From Conchocele bisecta (lineage: Eukaryota > Mollusca > Bivalvia > Lucinida > Thyasiridae), in NCBI GenBank assembly GCA_029237695.1, contig CM055266.1, positions 111,431,370-111,495,369 of the forward strand: a DNA stretch of 64,000 nt, in the 5' to 3' direction. The translations under genes and the position numbers were made by a program. The notes beneath the pieces were generated by a model, which was not told the origin of the DNA, did no database searches, and saw only the letters and a program-made list of their open reading frames with translations. This document shows positions 24,012 through 34,481 of this stretch, one piece after another. Numbering within the stretch: the first letter of the stretch is position 1; every line of letters starts with the position of its first letter.

Positions 24012-24346
24012 CATGTACAGTGTGATGTCCAATTCGAATAAACCTGGAGTATATGCGCCATTATCTAAGGCGAATAGTTTCACAAAGACAATATGTAACG
24101 ATAACAAAATATATTATTACTAGCTGTCCTACAAGTTTTGAGAAAACGCGACCGGATAGACCTCCATTAAAGGCACAATTATATGATAATGCACCTCGGG
24201 GATTATAGCATAACCAAACCTCCACTTTGGCGAAAAGATCCTAGATAGTTCCGAATGAGCAGGTCGGCTGGTTATTCCGACGTCAACCCGACGTTGTGTT
24301 TGTGTCCCGACGAACTACGACTAGCAAACAACGTCAGTACTTAGAG
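24012..24346. other. Non-coding spacer with a small GACGTC block
   Basis: No gene. CCGACGTCAACCCGACGTTG near 24276 belongs to the GACGTC repeat family. Confidence 0.4.
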
Positions 24347-24487
24347 GTTAATACGTGGCTTGTTTGATATCGGCCTAGGTATCGGCCCGAGGTAACTTGG
24401 TATCAGCCTGAGACCAAAGGTCGAAGGCTGATACCAAGTTACCGAGGGACGATCCCTAGGCCGATATCAAACAAGACACGTATTAAC
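24347..24487. mobile_element. Palindromic element, about 141 bp
   Basis: The ends GTTAATACGTG ... CACGTATTAAC enclose inner arms CTTGTTTGATATCGGCCTAG and GGTAACTTGGTATCAGCCT, complementary over about 60 bp each side. It is a fold-back MITE of unknown class. Confidence 0.75.
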
Positions 24488-25198
24488 GTCTTTATTACTT
24501 AGATTACTTATTAATTTCAATATCAATCATCCGGCAGTTGTGATAATCCTATATTAAAATATATACCGTTATCAATGATTAGTTTTGTTTAAACATAGTT
24601 TATTGCATATAAGTACAATGGGCTTGGGCTACAAGTTCTCACAACATTAATTACATCCCTTACCCAAGTATTTCAACATTACATCAATTTAACAGCAATG
24701 GCGATAAGTATACAGGTATATGTACATGGGTACATACCAATAATCATGCGGTATATATATATATATTTGCACAATGTACGAAAGGAAAAATCGGAGAGAG
24801 GAGATTGGGAGAAAGAGTGAAAGAGTTATGTGTCACAATGTACATATAATATATAACCTAATGCATAGATAGATGTGCACTGCAGTTGATTTCAGTGTTG
24901 TTATCAGGTGGTACTGGATGATGTTGGCAAATGGAAAGCATCCGATAGAGCTTGCGTCCCATGCATCCACCAAGTGTGTTACTCAAATCTTTTCGTAGTT
25001 TTAACATAATCTTGTACAGCTTTAAAAATAACAGTATTGCACTCATTACTTTCTTCAGGTATGCCATGCAAAAGTATATGTGCGTTTAGGGGATAAAATA
25101 GTCGCAGTGACTGTATTTGTCTGAAGATTTATTTTGAATATTTAACTCACTAATTGCCGTCTGTTTTACGTATTGCATTCATTCCACCGAGCACATAT
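24488..25198. other. AT-rich non-coding DNA
   Basis: No gene is supported. A 69-codon ORF on the minus strand (24858-25067) has no recognisable feature beyond a hydrophobic N-terminus and is treated as chance. Confidence 0.45.
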
Positions 25199-25427
25199 AT
25201 GTGGCTGTGACCGATGGGGCTTATGGGATTATGACCAGTGTAGCTATTGATCAAATAGCACACTTCTGTTGCTTACATGTATATTGCTTAGTAGAAACAT
25301 GGCGGCTGTTTCATTGATGGAATAGTGATAAGTGCACATCCTGATCAGACTGTGAGGATGTACAGGATCTGGATCTACACTGGTCGCACAACCCATATAT
25401 ACCTATTTCTTCAGTCACAGCCACACA
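25199..25427. repeat. MITE-like repeat with TGTGGCTGTGAC ends
   Basis: Inverted ends TGTGGCTGTGAC ... GTCACAGCCACA are about 205 bp apart. The interior has CAGTGTAGCTATTGATCAAAT, CATGGCGGCTG and TGGATCTACACTGGTCGC. Related partial copies lie at about 29235-29410 and 63525-63695. Confidence 0.65.
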
Positions 25428-25750
25428 TGTGTTATATTGGTGTCACAAATGAGCTGCTATACGTGTTCTCGCACTATTACATCTACAATGAAACCTCTCT
25501 ACACCGGACAATCTGGGAGGTCCCCAGACTGTCCGGTTTAGAGCGGTTTCGCTGTAAATCAGGCATATGACCATTCTGAGACATGTGTGTGCTATGCGAT
25601 CATGAATATGCGTTGTCACCTGAGATAAATAACCAAGACGCCCATAACAAATAAGATGACATATGTTTTATTGGTGTCTGGTTTAGAGAGGTATTTACTT
25701 CTATTATCTAGGTGTATTGATTTGCAAGTTCAACTATCAGTTATGGATCT

Positions 25751-26163
25751 CACCGACGTTGCTTTATCTATTGTTACATTTTTACTTCCTAGTCACTGGT
25801 GAATTTGTAAGTCTTCGGTAAACATATTTATCATTCCATATCACCAATCTTGTCTGCACGTTCTGCTCCGCACATTTCACCATTTTCCGATATAAAATTA
25901 CTGCTTTTCAGTTTTCCGTGACTATTTGTTTCAACTCTCTTAACAGGGGAGTAGCACCGACGTTGCTTTATCTATTGCTACATTTTTACTTCCTAGTCAC
26001 TGGTGAAGTTTTAAGTATTCGGTAAACATATTAATCATTCCATATCCCCAATCTTGTCAGCACGTTCTGCTCTCCACTTGTCACCATTTTTTTATATAAA
26101 ATTACTTCTTTTCAGTTTTCCATGACTGTTTGTTTCAACTCTCTTAACGGGGAAGTATCGTGT
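25751..26163. repeat. Two tandem copies of a roughly 207-bp unit
   Basis: CACCGACGTTGCTTTATCTA, TTACTTCCTAGTCACTGGTG and CTTTTCAGTTTTCC recur in the same order at 25751 and 25957 with about 90 percent identity. Confidence 0.85.
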
Positions 26164-26980
26164 AGAAGGTGAGCGACAGACTTTGGTTGGCGAGAAGGTT
26201 TAGCGGTAGAGCAAATGGAGTAAACAGACGGCTATTTGTCACGAGGTATGTACATTTTCGTTGTTGTATTCATATTTTAATTTAAAACACGAGGAAGCCA
26301 TATAGCCTATGGCACGACGGAATATATCATAGATATACGAATGCAGACACACACTTTGTTAAATGATGCAGTGACAAAAAAGTCATTGAAGGATTTGTGG
26401 TCTCCTCTATGTAAACAAACAATGCCGTTACGAATTGTGCAGGCATTTTCGGGTCGATTTTAATAAAAATATGGTCTATACCTCTGTATTTCACCGATGT
26501 AGCTCACACTTATCCACTATTTAACAATTTTTACGAGATTTCGCCATTCGGATACATCTCAAGTCCGTGAAAACGATGTGTAAGTACTCTAACGATCCGG
26601 CGGTTGGAAGTACATGCGAAAAAGGTCGGCGGCAGGTGTCAGATGTGTTCATGCCTGTGTGCTGTGTTTATTTTTATATATTGTTATAATATACAAACTG
26701 TAAACAAGTCTTGCTTTATTATAAAAGTTGAATTACCTTAACAGTGTCTGTCTGGCAAAAATGATAAATGTAAATACATGCATTGCATGACGTCACACGT
26801 CTGAAAGAGGCTTTATCGTTTTAAAATGCATTTGAGACAGGTTTATTGTGTTGAATAACCGGCTTTATTGCGAAATCTGAGTCAGCAGATGTCGATATTT
26901 TATTGAGCATTATAAAAGTTAACGATTCACAGTACAGTATACTTGCATGATTTCCAAAGACAAAAATAATTGTTCTTGAA
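26164..26980. other. AT-rich non-coding DNA
   Basis: No gene seen. It precedes, in the minus-strand sense, the 3' end of the small basic ORF at 26981. Confidence 0.4.
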
Positions 26981-27148
26981 TTATTTTCTGTTTTTCGCCC
27001 GTCTCTTTGTCTTTTCCTTGTCTGATAAAACAGACGTCGGTATATATCCAGCTCTCATTCTGTCTCTTTCTTGCTTTGCCAATCTGTTTCCCAATTGTTC
27101 TGTCTTTCTTTCCCTATATTTCATGCGTTGCGCTTTTGATTTCGCCAT
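26981..27148 (-). CDS. Small highly basic 55-residue ORF, possible first exon
   Basis: ATG at 27146-27148 opens 55 codons to a TAA at 26981-26983. The product is helix-prone and strongly charged (MAKSKAQRMKYRERK, RLAKQERDRMRAGY, LSDKEKTKRRAKNRK). The pattern of a KSKxxRxxxYRER start followed by KxRDRxR matches the N-terminus of repeated uncharacterised invertebrate proteins, so this may be the first exon or the remnant of a mobile-element gene. Unlike most small ORFs here it has clear coding composition, with no stop in a run of charged codons. The overlapping plus-strand hydrophobic ORF (26970-27182) is its shadow. No splice donor was confirmed. Confidence 0.45.
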   Translation of the reverse strand: MAKSKAQRMKYRERKTEQLGNRLAKQERDRMRAGYIPTSVLSDKEKTKRRAKNRK

Positions 27149-27767
27149 ACCGAAAATATGTATAGAGAGACGAGATCAGTAACCCTTATTTGAGATCATA
27201 TTACATTTCTCCTAATGTTCGGGACTGATATTTCTAATCTTCGGGACAGTCAATCAAGATGATTGTCCCAGTATTTGGTGCATCTGACAGCCATCTATCA
27301 CACTAGTTATACATGGAATTTCGTCGCGTAAACGGTCATAACATTAGTCCATTGCCCACATGTGTCCGCATTGCCCCGATGTGTTGTATTAATGGTGTAT
27401 CCTTTACATTGCAACTCGCTTAATCCGGTTGTAGGAGGCGTTTGTACCATCGACTAGGACATGTTGGCTCATTTCTTTCCACAAATGTACAAGTGCAATA
27501 AAACCTCACATACAACTGTGTCGGTCTGACCGTTTATCTGTAGGTCTGTCCAGCCATGATGAACACATAGTGTGTTTACATTGTAAGTTTATTGATAATT
27601 TGCTACAGTGAAAACAACTTTTGACATTAATCAGTTTTTGGTGTTACCTTGTTGGCATACATTTATATGTACCGATGGTGTCACAATACAAGTGAATATG
27701 TGGCCGTTCCTGGATAAACGGGCTTATAGCTTCCTTACCATGCCACAGGAAGGTTAAGTAATAAGAC
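27149..27767. other. Non-coding DNA
   Basis: No gene seen. Confidence 0.4.
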
Positions 27768-27880
27768 GTCGTAATCCGACGTCGTTTCGACGTCGGGTTT
27801 CGACCTCGGGCTGACGTTGGATTTGAGTGGCCGACGTCGAGACCTGGATCCGTCCTAGATCCGACGTCGTACCGACGTCG
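27768..27880. repeat. GACGTC-rich array, second block
   Basis: CCGACGTCG-type sites repeat in about 110 bp, matching the array at 21.5 kb. Confidence 0.75.
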
Positions 27881-28764
27881 TGTGTTTGCTGGGATCCAAC
27901 ATTAAAATATGTGTGAGCTGTAAAGCGTACAGCTATAAATAGGACAACTTATTGCAATGACGCAACTATTCCAAGTGTCAAAATCCGACGTGACGTTGGT
28001 AATTTTATGCGTAACTTTGCGACGTCATTTTCAGCCTTTCATGACGTTGTCATTAAGGCTGGTTTTCACAGAGCGCGGCCCATATATAATATAACTATAC
28101 GTATGTGTAGCGTGGTCTGTTGGCGTTATACAGTGACGCCGGTGCAAGCAGCATTAGACAATCATGACGATACTATAAGATACGCGTATTCGTAATTTGC
28201 GCAGCTCTGTACATGCTGTAATAGACGTGTAATATCCGTGTTCTTAGGTACATAATGACACGACTTGTCCCATATGCGGTTTTGTTTAGGAAGGGAAAGT
28301 AAGTGTAGATGTTCAATACAGATACCGAATTATAACAACAGTGGTCAGAGAATAACTAAGGGCGTCACGTGTTGCCTGGCTACAAAGTGTGGCAGATACA
28401 TCGGATGAAAGGACATGAACGCGAGCATTACATCGGAAGACGGACGAACGGACGGACGTTCCTACAAAGGGATATAGATGTGGCTATTCTTTACGTAAGA
28501 GAAAATATAGCCACGTAAGAGAACGGAATGCATTACATTTACAGTCACCAATTGTTCTCTAGCCTCACAAGTTCAGTGAAACCTCTCCAAACAGGACACC
28601 CTGGGACGGTGACGGTGGGGGCGGGCATAGCACGAGTATTGCTTCGGTAAGCGCGTTAAAACATATAGAGCCGCGTGTTTGTTAAATTATAATTATGAAA
28701 GAAAAAACTATATTAAAGGGATGTGGATACGGTGGCACAGAGGGGACATGGAAATATTGTTTAC
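27881..28764. other. Non-coding DNA
   Basis: Contains an inverted copy (near 28060-28095) of the GGGCCGCGCTCTGTGAAA segment seen near 16470, and a short CGGACGGACG tract at 28440-28458. No gene. Confidence 0.4.
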
Positions 28765-28888
28765 TATTGCGTGCGCACGTGATAGCTATTGCGTGCGCAC
28801 GCGATAGCTATTATCCTATTGCGTGCGCATGCGATAGGGTAATAGCTATCGCGTGCGCACGCAATAGCTATCACGTGCGCACGCAATA
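28765..28888. repeat. 124-bp near-perfect palindrome of GCGTGCGCACGC blocks
   Basis: Two 62-bp arms meet without a loop at GTGCGCATGCG. Each arm holds GCGTGCGCACGTGATAGC, GCGTGCGCACGCGATAGC and a shared half block, with only about four mismatches between arms. The blocks are alternating purine-pyrimidine, a Z-DNA-prone composition. The 94-codon ORF spanning it is a repeat artefact. Confidence 0.85.
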
Positions 28889-29814
28889 CGGATGGGAATA
28901 TTCGAATCGATTGGACGATTCTGAAAGTGTGGCCTCATTAGGCTGGAGAATTGCACATATTGAAATTTTAATAAATTAATTCGAGCGAGCGCTAGTTTGA
29001 ATTTCTAACAACAAGCCTTAACATCTGGATCTAAGTATAACATTCTACGTATTGGAACGTTTAACGAATAACTTTAGAAGATATTGGAGACATAGGCGCA
29101 ATATGTGATTAATCGAGATGCCATGTTATGCTTTTATTGGTCTAGAAACTTGGGCAAACAATAATGGTCATAAATGTTACAAGCACAGTTTGATGTATTG
29201 TGTATGTGACTGAAGAATGTTTTTTTTTTTGAATTTGTCGTCAATGTAGCTTCTGATCAATTAGCACACTCATGTAGCCTGATAATGATATATAATGCTT
29301 GTTAGCATCATTGCGGGTGTTTCGAACAGTGTAGGTCCTGATCAGAATACATGATCTGGATCTACACAGGTTTCAAAACCCATACGCCCCAATCACAGCC
29401 ACTATTCAACCACAGTCACATTTATAGACCCAATAAATCTAACCTTCAGATAAATCGCGGTTATAAATCCGATACGATATTTTGAAAGTGAAATATATTA
29501 ATCCTCAAAATAAATGAAGGGCTGTTTTGATTTTATGAATTGTATTAACACCAACACACGGATTTCTACAATGAAACTACAAATGTAAACGTACGCAATA
29601 TCAGAAGAAAAATAACACGTACAAAATCAACATGTGAGAGGACTAACCAAAAGTTAACATTTGTAATGCGGTGGGTGGGGTATTAAATTTTACAAACAAT
29701 GTCATAACAAATTAGCTATCACCCACAATCCAACGTTAATACCGGCTTCAAATCAATGTGCAATGCCAATAACGTCATAGCACCTTGATTTGAAGCTGCC
29801 AATCAGCTTTCGGA
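28889..29814. other. Non-coding DNA with one MITE-like repeat
   Basis: 29235-29410 is a diverged copy of the repeat at 25199-25427 (GATCTGGATCTACACAGG, CCAATCACAGCCAC). No gene. Confidence 0.45.
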
Positions 29815-29870
29815 TCTGATGACGAGTAATGCTTGCCCATTCCTTGCTAAATGCCTATGCCAGGAGCCGA
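29815..29870 (+). pseudogene. Tc1/mariner-like transposase scrap
   Basis: The frame reads NACPFLAKCLCQE, resembling the NARPHxAxxxxxFLxxE segment around the second catalytic D of Tc1-like transposases. The catalytic DD is not preserved. It is cut by the MITE at 29871. Confidence 0.3.
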
Positions 29871-30160
29871 TTTCATCAACATTGCAAAGTATACTTATCT
29901 AGCAAAGTATACTATGAGAGAAAAAATTTCAATTTAAGGATAAATTTATTTATTTGTATTATACTGAATATATTGCATTATCACAGCCAAAATGGCTGTG
30001 TTAATGTAATAAATTCAGTATAATAGTTCTGCATACTTTTAATCATCAAATATATGCAGTGGTTAGTTCTATATGAAATAATGCATTTCGGCGGAAAATA
30101 AATGATTTCTCCCTCAAAGTATACTTTGCTAGAAAAGTATACTTTGCAATGTTGATGAAA
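29871..30160. mobile_element. Palindromic MITE with CATCAACATTGCAAAGTATA ends
   Basis: The ends TTTCATCAACATTGCAAAG and CTTTGCAATGTTGATGAAA enclose repeats of AAAGTATACTT. A central hairpin TATTATACTGAAT ... ATTCAGTATAATA contains CACAGCC AAAAT GGCTGTG. A related, 5'-shortened copy lies at about 30486-30635. Confidence 0.8.
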
Positions 30161-30164
30161 TATG

Positions 30165-30238
30165 CTACAGATCCTCCCGGGTCTGAGGTTGGACAGGTCT
30201 CCCACTGATCCATCGCTGCAGTATGTCCCATACAACAT
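30165..30238 (-). pseudogene. Tc1-like transposase C-terminal fragment
   Basis: The minus strand reads VWDILQRWISGRPVQPQT, the typical ExVWDxLxRRxxxRPxxPxT C-terminal segment of Tc1-type transposases. It ends with a stop a few codons later. It is part of the same decayed copy as 30642-30855 or a sister copy. Confidence 0.6.
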
Positions 30239-30485
30239 AGATTAATATAAGAATAACACAGAGCTCCAGATAAGGTGCGTATTGGCGTATTGTACGCACT
30301 TATTTATGGAGAATACGCATTGATTATCAAACGTGGGAGTACAAAATACTCACAGTAGTGTGGAAAGTTGCATTGATTTTCAAATTGAGCAGTGAAAATA
30401 CTGTAATAAAGTTGAAATTCACTTTGTTGAGCTGCAAAAAGCAAACAGTGACTGTATATATTTGATGAGTAAACGAATGCAGAAT

Positions 30486-30545
30486 TATTATACTGAATGT
30501 ATTACATTATCACAGCTGTGATAATGTAATACATTCAGTATAATA
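30486..30545. repeat. 60-bp perfect palindrome
   Basis: The sequence is exactly self-complementary around the centre 30515/30516 (CACAG|CTGTG), with arms containing TTATACTGAATGTATTACA. It is the core of a shorter relative of the MITE at 29871-30160; flanking CTCCCTCAAAGTG and GTATACTTTGCAA match that element. Confidence 0.9.
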
Positions 30546-30641
30546 CAAAATAATAAATTTATCCTTAAATTGAAAATTTCTCCCTCAAAGTGTAATTAGC
30601 AAGATAAGTATACTTTGCAATTTTGGTCAAATAGACTACGG

Positions 30642-30855
30642 TATAGTGACAACACGAGCCATATATGGGCAAGCGTTATCATCCATCAGCATAAGGTATT
30701 GACCCACGGCGCCTGCGTAGGCCCGCACAAATTCGTGTATGATATTGTCACGATAAGGGTTAAAGCACCGTCACGGATGATGTACAAGTCCGTAGACCCG
30801 TCATAAGACACCCCATCCCAAAGAAGCACTGAACCTATCGTGTTCCAGGATACTG
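30642..30855 (-). pseudogene. Tc1-like transposase fragment
   Basis: On the minus strand GSVLLWDGVSYDG and TDLYIIRDGALT correspond to the VxVWGGIxxxGRTDLxxxxGxL block after the first catalytic D. A frameshift near 30760 leads to IHEFVRAYAGAVG and LMLMDDNACPYMARVV, the second catalytic D region (family form DNARPHxA). It stops at a TAG. The upstream end is truncated by the MITE half at 30855. Confidence 0.7.
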
Positions 30856-30871
30856 GGGGCCGTTTCACTAA

Positions 30872-33800
30872 TAGGCTAGTAAAGATACAGCGCATTATTA
30901 GGTTGACCCACCACTAATTGCTTACCAAGCTTTTATTTCAGATTATGCTTCAGCATGGTCTGGTGAGTGTGTAAACCAAAATGCACCCGAATGCACATTG
31001 GGGAAAACACCTAATTAGCATAAATTCAAGATGGCTGCCGAAGCGTAATATAAAAATTCTTAAATGCTCAATATCATGAAAACTAGTCACATTACACCAT
31101 ATAAATGTATTAACCACATATTGGAATATGTATATACATATTTCAAAAATCACTATTGAAAGTGCTTATGACGTTACCCACAGACGCGGGTCCAGGGGTG
31201 AGTTCATCGGCCTGGATTCAACCCTGCTCCTGGCAAAATATCCAAAAAATTCAAGTAGTTGAATAATTGTTGCTGTTTTATATTGCTTTATAATTTGATA
31301 ATTCCCAGTATATCTTGACTGGCCATATACAGACAACCCTTTATGTTCGCTAATTGGGCAGTGCCGTGAAAAGTAAGCATCGAATCCAGGAACATCAATA
31401 ACAAAAACAACAAAAACAACAATATTAAGTTTTTTGGTGGCATCATTTGAAATTACTCAAGCCACATGATAAGTTACCTAAATAATTAATGACATAATAC
31501 TTCATCATATCGGGTGCTACTTCTTACACATTGCCCTAGAGAAAACCCAAATAATGTGACACCTCCCAAAGGCCATTTCAAGAGCACACGAACCTAAACC
31601 AGTGCAATACCTATTTCCGTGCACAAACTACTAGTCTCACTGTGCTGGGCTGTGTGATATTGTTGCAGAGAGAAAACTGTTTTGCTCAGTTAGGAACCGC
31701 CCACATCAATTTCTTTAGGTGTGGACTTAGCCATTTTTGTTGTATCTGGTGGGCGGGGCGAGGTGGGGGGTGGGGGTGGACAGCACGATCAATTACTGAA
31801 AGCCGAGAGGACCAGTCAGTGCCATCTACATATTGAAGCCGTCACTGAAACCCTTCCTATACAGGCAGCAACTGGACACAATCATTACACTTGACATGTG
31901 TACCTGCAAAAGATGGCAACTCTGGAGACTGATTTCCCCGAAGTTTACGCACACTTTGAAAAATGTCACCATGTGCTTTGAAAGTCAGACCGATTCTGGG
32001 CAGGTCTAAGCACATATCTTGTGATTGAACAATCACTGATGAGACCACTGAAAACGTCAGGTAGTGGTCTCAGTAGGGTAGGGGATTTACAGAAGCTCAG
32101 AGATTAACATGGCTTATGTCCCGACCTGTGTGTCTCTATCAATAGTGCGATGCAGGAACTGGAATCGGTAACATATGTCTGCAGTTACCAGCATAAGGAG
32201 CAAGTGGACCAAGCGTGATGGTGAAGATGTTGAGCTAATATTGACATTTCTTCGTGAGCGATCACCATTCGATGGAACTATACCATTGCGAAATATTGCC
32301 AGAGGACTTGTTGCGTCGGACAACGTAAATTGCTATGATGCCAGAAACATGGTATTGACATTCTAAACAAAATGAAAGGCAAACATGTAGCTGCGTATAC
32401 GTTCAGAAAGAATGACCGTGTAGTAAACATGAATATAAACACAAAATCAAAGTTGATCATTCAGACATTAACATAGACCACAGCTGCTCTTTAAACGATT
32501 TGCCTCATGTAGTATTAACGATGAAAATTTACCGGATGTATTTTCACATGAGTTGTGTGCATACCCAGCCTCTAAATTTGAAGCGAATGATGTGTTGAGA
32601 GCACCAGATAAACCAGCATTGACAGATGGAATTTGGAAAACGTTGCCAAGTGATGCGAGGTATTCACCTTCCAATCCGCCAAGCGGTGGCATCCTAATTC
32701 AGAACGATTTTGAAGTATTTCATGACGAAGCCGACGCGGATGTTCTAATAGTGGCAAAGGAAATTGAAACATCAGCTTCTGAACCAACAGTAGTTATCGG
32801 TAGTGATTCGGAATTAACGATTATGTTACTCAGTAATCACAAAATGAATGAACATGAATACAATCTGTAGTATCAACCTATCACTACACACGGTACGAAA
32901 AAGTCTCCCCGACTATGACAAATAAACAAGTGTCGAACTGCACTAGGGAGTGAAATGTGTAACAATCTGAAGTTTACACATTCAATGCGGGGTTGTGACA
33001 CTACATCCAGCCTACATGGAGTGGGAAAAAAGGCGTATCAAAATCGATGAGCAGCTTCTGAAATGCTTCTAGCATTTTCAATGATCCAGAAGCATCTGTG
33101 CCAAGCATCATCATGGCTCGAGAATGCACCATGTTAAAGCTATACGGTGCTGCGAATAGTTTACGCAATCTCAATGATCTGAGGCTGTGTACATTTATGC
33201 AAAAGTTCTCATGGTAATTTTATCCATCCGAAGGTTTACCTCCAACGTCAGGTTCTGCATCGTATCATTCTCTTCGGGTATATCAACAGATCCAAGTTTG
33301 GAATGATAATGCACAGGCCCCGACCGAATGGGGCTGGATCATCAATGACACACAACCGACTCCAATAATGACATCGACCCTATTGCCCCAGAATACCTGC
33401 TGAAATTGATTCACTGCGGTTGCAAGGTTGACTATTCTACATTGAAATGCTCATTACATTGGAGCAAGGGTGGGCGGTGGGTCAACGATTTACAATAGCA
33501 CAGTAGAGTATCATCAGATGAATGCATGTATGAAATAACAAGGTGTTCCATGAAAGGAAACAGAGGTTATAAGACATTTACCCCAACATTAAGTTTGTGG
33601 ACGCCGACGACGCTGGGGATATGCCATAACCTCTTCTGCACTTTGTGCAGGCGTCTAAAAAATGATACATATTGTGACGTCATGATATATGTGCCTTGAT
33701 ACGCCCATGACAGGTCAAATGCCATTTAAACATAATCCAGATCAGTTGATGTGAAACTGATTGGCATATTGTGCAGTATGTGCATGTACATGTCATATGT

Positions 33801-34253
33801 TAATATGTACAATACACTCATACGTAATTGGTCACTAATGTGATGCATTCAATTCCATGAAGGTTCTACTGAACATTTAGCCCAAATAACATGACAAATA
33901 CAGACATTTCCAATGATTGTGTCACAATGACGTCACTTTGACGTCATGATAACGTCACAGTGACGTTATAATTACTTTCTATGATGAGTTTTGAAATCCT
34001 GATATACATATTCCTATCTGTAGTTAATACATTTATATAGTATATTATGACTAGTTTTCATAATAGTGTGTGTTTAAGAATTGTAGGGGTGTTTTGGGCG
34101 GCCATCTTGAATTTATGCAAATTTGGTGCCTTCCCCAATGTGTATTCTGGTGCATTTTGGTCTACACACTCACCAGACCATGCTAAAGCATAATCTGAAA
34201 TAAAACCTTGGTAAGCAATTAGTGGTGGGTCAACCTTTATGTTTACTAGCCTA
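30872..34253 (+). mobile_element. 3.4-kb Harbinger-type element with TAGGCTAGTAAA ends and long subterminal inverted repeats
   Basis: The ends TAGGCTAGTAAA ... TTTACTAGCCTA are flanked by TAA direct repeats (30869-30871, 34254-34256). Inverted repeats of about 300 bp follow inwards (30872-31183 and about 33950-34253), sharing TTGACCCACCACTAATTGCT, GCATGGTCTGGTGAGTGTGT and TTCAAGATGGC(C/T)GCC. The three-base TWA duplication fits PIF/Harbinger. Between the repeats is a PIN/CXC pseudogene; no Harbinger nuclease was recognised. The right inner repeat also contains tandem TGACGTCA sites (33930-33970). Confidence 0.65.
32170..33480 (+). pseudogene. PIN-like / CXC multicopy protein, second broken copy
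   Basis: Segments in changing frames follow the same family as 1835-3560 in order. They are: SKWTKRDGEDVELILTFL with RNIARGLVASDNVNC (32190-32340); CAYPASKF with PALTDGIWKTLP (32556-32645); DADVLIVAKEIE with TVVIGSDSELTIMLL (32735-32830), where the family form is GDADLLIV...GDDTDL; GCDTTSSLHGVGKKAY (about 32990-33040); SLRVYQQIQVWND and EWGW (33265-33340); and a degraded cysteine tail (HCGCKVDYSTLKC). About 130 residues expected between the second and third blocks are missing. Multiple stops and shifts exclude function. It sits inside the TAA-flanked element and may be its cargo. Confidence 0.7.
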
Positions 34254-34481
34254 TAAACTTCGTACGACTAAAATGTTCGTAAGTGCAAAATTATGATATT
34301 CTATAAATTGCACATTAATAATGTTTTCTTGTAAACGATTACTGGATTTACATTTATTGACCATAGGCTGCATGTGCAGCCTATGTTCAATACATGTAAA
34401 TCCATTAATTAAAATTTCCAGACGCTCCTAGATTTGCATTTACGAACATTTTAGTCATACGAAGTTTAGTGAAACGGGCCC

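Larger units (their letters stand above)
30855..34481. mobile_element. MITE split by a nested element
   Basis: The outer 14-17 bp of the MITE (GGGCCGTTTCACTAA) lie at 30855-30871. The remaining roughly 225 bp (AAACTTCGTACGACTAAAAT ... TTTAGTGAAACGGGCCC) lie at 34254-34481. Compared with the intact copy at 18291, the two parts rejoin exactly once the 30872-34253 element and one TAA are removed. Confidence 0.75.

Noticed and set aside
23652..24061. ORFs made of NSFPRxNN or GNELL repeats (also 35236-35646)
   Set aside because: Products of the GGAACGAATTGTTAA minisatellite.
24858..25067. 69-codon minus-strand ORF with hydrophobic start and a possible peptide-like tail
   Set aside because: No processing sites or family match convincing enough; size expected by chance.
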